From the NCBI RefSeq assembly GCF_030272615.1, contig NC_081405.1:569529095-569593094 (forward strand): a DNA stretch of 64,000 bases, given 5' to 3'. A program made the position numbers and the translations under genes. Below, in pieces: positions 57,590 through 64,000 of the stretch. Each line of letters opens with the position of its first letter. The first letter of the stretch is position 1. The notes below the pieces were generated by a model. It was not told where the DNA came from. It saw only the letters and a program-made list of their open reading frames with translations, and did no database searches. The stretch is from Cryptomeria japonica (taxonomy: Eukaryota; Streptophyta; Pinopsida; Cupressales; Cupressaceae).

Positions 57590-60375
57590 TGTGAATGAAA
57601 GGTCTTTTAGTAATTTTTAAGCCGATAGGCTTTTCATGGGGGATGTTTGCCGCCGAAGTGCAAGACAATCCAGCCGAATTTGTCCTAGTGGCCGGAATTT
57701 CCCCGTCGTGGTGTATGACGTGTTGGCGTCGACCTTCGTGGGCTCGCACAGGACGCCCGTACTGCGTAGTTAGACCATCGGTCGGTATGAATCCCCAAGC
57801 ACCGATCTGTTCATTAGATTCCCCTCGGTCGGTGGGCATGCATGTCGAAGCTATTGTCATCGGTTGGAGAATTTTATAGCTGCCGCGTAACCCTAATATG
57901 CATTTGCCTTTGTTCATTGTGTGAAATATTTTGGTCTGCAAGTTTTTTGCTAAGGTTGGATTGAGGCGTTGACTTAGGTTTATTGCTCTGATTTATCGCT
58001 TTTAATTTGTCAAGGGATTCTTCCCTCGACTTCTTAAGAAGGCTACGAGTGCAGGTATGTTTCCTATTTTGATCGTTTTCATTTTGTAATGTTTTATGAT
58101 CATTGGATACCCTTAGCTTTTAGGGTTATTGTGTTTTTGTTATACTTTCGTTAGATTTTGTTTTCCTCTCATTGCACGGTTATTCCTGTCATTTGTCGCT
58201 TTATGTCCATGAAGGTGTTTTCCTCTGGGTGTTTCCTAATCCTGTTAATTTCCAGGGTTATTGGTGTTGTTTGACACTTTGTGGCCATGAAGGCTTTTAC
58301 TCTGTAAGGCAAGTGTTCACTTTTTAAGTTCATCTTTTGCAATTTCCTAGGTTACGAGTGCAGGTATGTTTCCTATTTTGATCGTTTACATTTTGCAATG
58401 TTTTGTGATCATTGGATATCCTTAATTTTTAGGGTTATTGCGTTTTTGTTATACTGTCATTAGATTTTTTTTTGCTCTTAATTTGTCACTCACTGTTGGT
58501 TATTGGTGTTTCCTAATCCTGTTAATTTGCAAGGTTATTGGTCTTGTTTGACACTTTCTAGCCGTGAAGCATTTTACTCTGCAAGGCAAGTGTTCACTTT
58601 TTAAGTTCTTCTTTTACAATTTCCCTTCGTTTCTAGGTGTTTGAGGTTTAATGTTTTCCTGTGATTGGCTTTTGCTTGTAGGTTGTGAGTGTTTTTAGGT
58701 TTTAGGGATCTCTTTGGGTTGACCTCCAACAGTGTAATGCTATTTTTCTGCATGAGTTTGATGTTGTGTTAGGCTTATCTATTACCCATTATACTCTGCA
58801 AGGTAAGATTCTTTTCAAAGCTTCACAAGTAAGAAAATTTTTTATTGCTAAATTGTGCTCTTACTATCCTTCCTGATATTTCTATAGGGTTTATGTTGTG
58901 CAAAATATGTCAAATGTATTTGAACTTAGCTTTTTCTCTATTTTCCAAGAATGTTTGATATTCTTTAGCACAAACATTTATGGATAATCATATATGGTTG
59001 GTATTGAATTTGAAAACATAGTTATAGAGGGCACATCCCTTCAGATTAATGACATTATATTGCAGGATGTCAACCATGACTGAACCCTAAAATGTAAAAG
59101 CACTGTTGTTTTCCTGTCGTTAGATTTTCTTAGTAGGTTGGAAGTGCTTATAACTTATTGGGTCCAGTTTGGGTTATATCCCAACATTTTAGTGCTATCT
59201 GTCTGCACGATTCTGACCTTGTGCAATGCTTTTTAAAAATCTTTTATCTAGTGCAAGGAATCCTTTGTTTGAATAAATCTTTTCTGAAATTTATAGCCTT
59301 TATAGACAAAAGGCTATTTACCTTGCAGAGTAAAAGGCTTCACATCCAGAAAGTCACTAATCACATCAATAACCCTGCAAATTAATGGCAATAGGAAACA
59401 CCCACAAAAAATACACCTTATAATCTATAAGTACCAAAAAGTTTCATAACACAAAAACAAAATTTGATGATAGTATAACAAATAGTTAATAATGCTAACA
59501 ATTTATGGTATCCAATGACAAGAAAACATAGCACACTATTACAGTGCTCTAAAGCTCGTAGAATATGTCACAATTAGTTTAGAGTATTCTAATAGCCATC
59601 AACTGTAGCAAAGGCATAGAAATGATTTTATAGTGTTATAATGCCTTACAAGAGGGCAGAACCGTGCAGATTAACAACATTAACATACAACCCGTAACAC
59701 AAACTATAAATCCATACAAAATATTATATGCACAAAAACCCTTCAAAGAATAAGCACTTACCAACTGCAAAGATTATCTAATGACAAGAAATCAATGTAT
59801 CTAAAAAATATCAAAAGTAAAGCAATTAAAATAGAAAGAAGTTTACTTTTCAAATTGTTTTAGGTTTTACGGTTCTATTTGGCTTAATACCCAACACGGT
59901 AATGCCATTGATGTGTATGGTTCTCTTGTTGTGTTTGGCTTATTTGTTATTTTACGATTAAATTTATAATTAGAAATATATTTATAGAGGATACATACCT
60001 TCGCGTAGATGACATTAGGGTGTTGGATGTTAACAAACATGAAACCCTTAAATGTAAAACTAGTGACAAGTTCAATTTATATATTATACTTATAAAATCG
60101 ATATGCTTTTAGTCGGGGATGTTTGCTGCCGAAGTGCAAGTCAATCGGACTGATTTTTTCCCGGTGGAAAATGATTTTAGGTTTTAGGGTTGTGTTTAGC
60201 TTAATACCCAACACTATAATACCATTGATGTGTATGGTTCTCACCTTGTGTTTAGCTTATTCGTTATTTTACAATTGAATTTGTAATTAGAAACATATTT
60301 ATACATGACACATACCTTCACACTAATGACATTACAGTGTTTGAAGTTAGCAAACACCTAACCCTTAAATGTAAA
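57590..60375. repeat. Cluster of low-copy direct and inverted repeats
   Basis: At least three modules recur. (a) GGGGATGTTTGCCGCCGAAGT at 57640 and a variant at 60117. (b) A 309-bp tandem pair at 58044-58352 and 58353-58650, with a partial inverted copy at about 59330-59530. (c) A module with TTGGGTT..CCCAACA..GTAATGC at about 58690, 59155, 59862 and 60175, the last two 313 bp apart. It is GC-rich at 57640-57860. No protein domain. Confidence 0.75.
58044..58650. repeat. 309-bp tandem duplication
   Basis: Both units start TACGAGTGCAGGTATGTTTC and contain GATCATTGGATA and GGCAAGTGTTCACTTTTTAA. Each unit carries CAG/GTATGT, which looks like a splice donor. Confidence 0.85.
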
Positions 60376-61101
60376 ACCAATGGCAACTTGAAAATATGAA
60401 AGCATCATAATGAGAAAATGTAATGAGTCAAATTGAATATTTTATTGATATATAATATATAGTATTGGCACTATACAAAAACCAACAAGAGTTTAAAGTT
60501 TTTCCCAAAACAAGAAGTTGACCACCCACCATCTCCAATGCAACTAAATGTAAAATGATGTCTAGAAAGAAAGTGGCATGAAGATGTTTTTTACGTATAC
60601 TTTGCATTATAGGTTGTAATACTATACATAATACAAGTTCTATAAAGAGTGGTTATTATAAATGGTTTGTATTGTAGAGTCTACTAATGTCATCCACTCT
60701 TCATCCCCCATGCTGGTAACACTAGCATGTTATGCATCCTTCTGATGTGCATCTATTTGATGCATATCATCTTAAAGCTGTGAGAAATAGATTGTAGTAC
60801 GAGATTATACTTGTACAAAGATAAACTTAGTTACTCAGAATAAATTCTTCAACTAATTATAAAATAATTAAAATAGAAATGCTATTCATTTGCAGCATTT
60901 TGAATCAGGTTCTTTCCCCTCATAGCACTCCTGATGTTTTTTATAATGAGTCAAAAAAAAACTCTTTTGCTTTTCCTTAAAAAATTATGATTTACTTTGA
61001 GATAGGCTCTATTTTTCTCTTGTATTGACTTTTTAAGTGATGGATTTTTATTTTGTGGTTCCAACAGAAAAGAGCCACATTAACACAACCAAATTTCTAT
61101 A

Positions 61102-61422
61102 ATGCATAGAGGAATCAACAAAACAGAGGATATTAATAGTGTCATTGCAAAGATGTTGCAAGAGAGAAACAAGATAAAGGGCAACCGGACAAAGTTAATT
61201 CATAATTATGAATATAAAATGGCCAACCAATCAATAGAGTCCCCCTCTACTTCTTCCACTAGTGTTACTTCCATACATAGTATGGAATTATTCCCTCTTC
61301 CAATACCAACTACTGAACAATTAACTAATCCACTGGTTATTTTCACATTAGGAGACAAGATCTTTAAATGGAATGATAACCAAATTGGATGGGTTGCCTG
61401 GGTAGATCCTCTCTCTCTTTAA
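61102..61422 (+). CDS. Unidentified short ORF, 106 residues
   Basis: An open frame starting MHRGINKTEDINSVIAKMLQ, with a Ser/Thr-rich middle and ending GDKIFKWNDNQIGWVAWVD. I do not recognise it. It lies 1.1 kb upstream of the RPA-like exons on the same strand and could be an exon of that gene or chance. It has no stop, unlike neighbouring sequence. Confidence 0.2.
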   Translation: MHRGINKTEDINSVIAKMLQERNKIKGNRTKLIHNYEYKMANQSIESPSTSSTSVTSIHSMELFPLPIPTTEQLTNPLVIFTLGDKIFKWNDNQIGWVAWVDPLSL

Positions 61423-61427
61423 TTACT

Positions 61428-61690
61428 GAGTCTTTGATGAGTTGAACTCATATTTTGATTAGCCTTTGAAATGAAAGTATACTACATGTTCATTGTACTT
61501 GATTGTTAAATGTCTAAGTCATAAAGTGAAACTTTATATTTTGGTACTCGTATACATATGAGTCTTTGAGAAGTTGAACTCATGTTTTTCTTAGATTTTG
61601 AAATGAAAAGTATGGTTCGTGATCCTTGTAGTTTGTTGTTAACTGTGGAAATCACAAAGTCAAACTTTATAATTTGATTCATATATGCCT
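61428..61690. repeat. 132-bp tandem pair
   Basis: Units starting GAGTCTTTGA..AGTTGAACTCAT at 61428 and 61560, with shared AAATGAAA.GTAT and CACAAAGT.AAACTTTAT segments. Confidence 0.75.
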
Positions 61691-62558
61691 ATGACAAGTA
61701 AAGTAATAGAAACATCCATCCACTCTAAATGTAGATACAATTTTACCTTTTTATTTGTTAGTTCACCACTTACTTTAACTGGTCCAAACTGATGGATTAC
61801 TAAATAAAACTACACAAAAAAAACACACTGCAATTTCCAATTTTTTTTGTCTACAACTTTCCTATTTAGTAGGATTTACCTACGTACTTATCGACGACAA
61901 TGAATTACTCAATCATTATGCCATCAATCTATTCTAATAGAATATTTGAAATGCCATAATAGGAACACAATCAACTTTATTCCGCAAGGCAATATACTAG
62001 TCTAGACGATAGGACTTCTTTCATCAGACTGAATCTGAAAGCATTTTGAAACTAACAAACAGGTAATGAACATATCTTTACATGTTGATCTCATTATTTC
62101 ATGCAAGCTATAAAATATTGCATTCTTCCAATAAATATAACTTATACGTTGAAATTAATTAAATAGTTGTTAATAATATGTACTGGCATGTACGGTTAGT
62201 CCTAAGATTTCTCAGAAATTAAAAGGTCTCTATCCACAATGGCATCTCCACCAAACACCTTTGAATCTATAAAACAATCAACAGTCAATACTTTCGTAAG
62301 CTAATACATCAAACCTTTTAAAAAAAACAAGTTTGTTGTTATTTGTTTCATAATATATCTCTCTTTTTTATTCCATCCTTTCCATTATGGCATGCACCCT
62401 TTTTCATAGCATAGACAAATACAGATAAGTTGTATGTAGTTTACATAGCTTAATTACATACTCAAAAAAACAACAAACTTTACATTAACGGATAAGCACA
62501 TATATGACTTAGTTGCCCTTGACATTAAATACTCTATATTCATATTATTTTTTTCTAG
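61691..62558. other. No gene seen; ends in a likely splice acceptor
   Basis: AT-rich. The last bases, TATTTTTTTCTAG, form a polypyrimidine tract and AG before the first recognisable RPA-like exon at 62559. Confidence 0.5.
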
Positions 62559-64000
62559 GAAAATACCCAAGACTATGCCCCTACCCCATTTGTAATTCAA
62601 TCTATCAATGCTGCGGATGAGCTTCCTTCAGCATTACTGCAAGTTTTATTAGTTCAGAAAATGCAGAATAGCAAAGATGATACAGACAAATATAAACTAG
62701 TGTTGTCTGATGGCACATACATGCAATTAGCAATATTTCCTTCTAAGTATGCCACTCTAATATATTCCGACACTCTTAAAATAGGCTCGATAGTCCTATT
62801 GTCCACCTATACATGCAGATACATATCAAACACAAGGTAGGAAACAGACTTTGTTTATTAAATAAAATATCCTTCTTCTCTATTTAATTGTTTTCAGCTA
62901 TAATTGAAAGTATGTTAAAGAAAAGTCTTTTCCTTTTACAGGACTATTATAATACTTAGTTTATATGTAAAACAAAGTGATTGTCCATTTTTTGGTAAAC
63001 CAATATACCTATTCAAAGAACAACAACCAGAAATGATGACTGAGGATACACCATCATCGTCTAAATGTTCTCTTCAATTTTCTATTGAATTGTCATCCCC
63101 CAAAAACACAACCTTTAAAAATATAAGCCCAGTCAAAAGTTTAAATCCATATCAAAATAAATGGACAATCAAAGGAAGAGTTACTCATAAACGACTATAA
63201 AGCCATATAGCACAGCCACTAAAAATGGCCACGTGTTTAGCTTCGATATTGTTGACACCGAGGGATGTAAAATTAGTCACATGTTTTGATGAAATAGCTC
63301 AGTTGCACTCTAACCATGTGGAAGTAGGTTCACATTATGTTATTTCTAAGGGGTCCATCAAGGAAGCAAACACTAGATACAACAAACTCAACAACCATTT
63401 AGAGATAATCTTGTTTGATGCATCCATATTAAAATACTACACCAATGAAGAAGAACCAAATCAACAACACTCTCCTTTCACTCTTATTAGTGAAGTGTTT
63501 CAGCTAACCAATAATACGTTGGTTGACATAATTGGTGTTGTTTTCTATGTTGGAGATATCATTCCAATATATAGGAAAGATGGCTCTCAAACACAAAAGT
63601 GAGTTGTTAGAATTGATGATCTGTCTAGATCAACAATTGATATCAACCTATGGGGTCCAATGTCAGAACAAAGAGGACTAGAGTTAAAAAAACATGTTGA
63701 CCAGTGATAGTGTTCTTATACTTGCTTTGTGTAATGCTCGTGTTGGCTATTTTAATTGCAAGGTTGTAAACATAACAACTGCCACAACATTACATATCAA
63801 TCCACCTTTTCTAGAGGTAGAACCTCTAACACTAAGAGGAAATGACCCTTTGCTTGCTCCAATTTTTTCTCCAGCAACTAACAATATTGATGGCAAATAT
63901 ACTAGAATGACTATTTCATCAATCCGTGAGTGTATGAGTGTTAAACTAGAAACTATTCAAACCACTTTACTGGTTGTTCTACATTTTGTAAACATAACAG
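62559..64000 (+). pseudogene. RPA70-like (replication protein A large subunit) gene, decayed, continues past window
   Basis: Exon 1 (62559-62836) has the RPA70 N-terminal OB fold: AADELPSALLQVLLVQKM, KYKLVLSDGTYMQLAIFPS and GSIVLLSTYTCRYISNTR. An intron at 62837-62941 (GTAGG...TTTTACAG) splits a codon. Exon 2 gives ISPVKSLNPYQNKWTIKGRV, then in shifted frame NGHVFSFDIVDTEGCKI, and back to HVEVGSHYVISKGSIKEANT, FTLISEVFQLTNNTLVDIIG and VVRIDDLSRSTIDINLWG, i.e. DNA-binding OB folds A and B in order. RPA70 binds single-stranded DNA in replication and repair. Two frameshifts near 63200-63290, a TGA for Arg at 63600 and an indel near 63705 disable it. RPA-like genes also travel in plant Helitrons; no Rep/helicase is seen here. 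Confidence 0.85.

Noticed and set aside
57595-57879. 94-residue GC-rich ORF as a gene
   Set aside because: Opposite-strand reading is equally open (57582-57941), no domain, and it lies in a repeat module.

Overview
The window looks like intergenic DNA from a large, repeat-rich plant nuclear genome. Retroelement style suggests a gymnosperm such as a conifer, but that is inference and no species marker was found. There are no bacterial operons, CRISPR arrays or rRNA genes. Nearly everything is decayed mobile DNA in nested layers. The only clearly intact protein gene is a small RING-H2 finger ORF (33745-34368, +).

Layout. (1) 1-22614: a Ty1/copia element (Copia A, +). Its RNase H was split by an 18.8-kb Ty3/gypsy element of Tat type (2155-20975, coding on -), bounded by 1.43-kb LTRs and a near-perfect 5-bp target duplication. 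The gypsy element has gag, protease, G-patch, RT, RNase H, a second archaeal-type RNase H and integrase. It also carries an antisense gene for a plant mobile domain plus coiled-coil protein. Two inverted arrays of a 20-bp-periodic AGYGCT motif lie near its two LTRs. (2) 22615-29240: AT-rich, with one gypsy fragment. (3) 29241-33697: a second copia element (Copia B, Tnt1/Tork-like, +) that lacks its 3' LTR. It ends in a 12-bp hairpin directly before the RING gene. (4) 34735-36160: an unnamed AT-rich repeat, also found at 51823-52525. (5) 36885-47141: an L1-type LINE (+) with ORF1, ORF2 (EN, RT, zinc finger, RNase H) and an unusual third ORF. A non-autonomous LTR element with TSD CCCTC sits in ORF3. 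(6) 47640-52525: a LINE ORF1 fragment, an inverted LTR-like piece, about 590 bp of alternating TA/CA/TG microsatellite, and a gypsy gag fragment. (7) 52540-56448 (-): a second LINE interrupted by a block of two copia LTRs in opposite orientation, TSD ATCTC. (8) 57590-64000: tandem and inverted low-copy repeats, then a decayed RPA70-like gene running off the end.

Relations. Insertion order can be read from interrupted frames: gypsy is younger than Copia A, the CCCTC element is younger than LINE A, and the LTR block is younger than LINE C. Many in-frame stops are TGA or TAG where the family expects Arg, Gln or Trp. This is the C-to-T pattern expected of methylated, silenced transposons. The items most worth a second look are the paired AGYGCT arrays, the antisense mobile-domain gene, the LINE ORF3, the RING gene at the copia hairpin junction and the RPA-like remnant.
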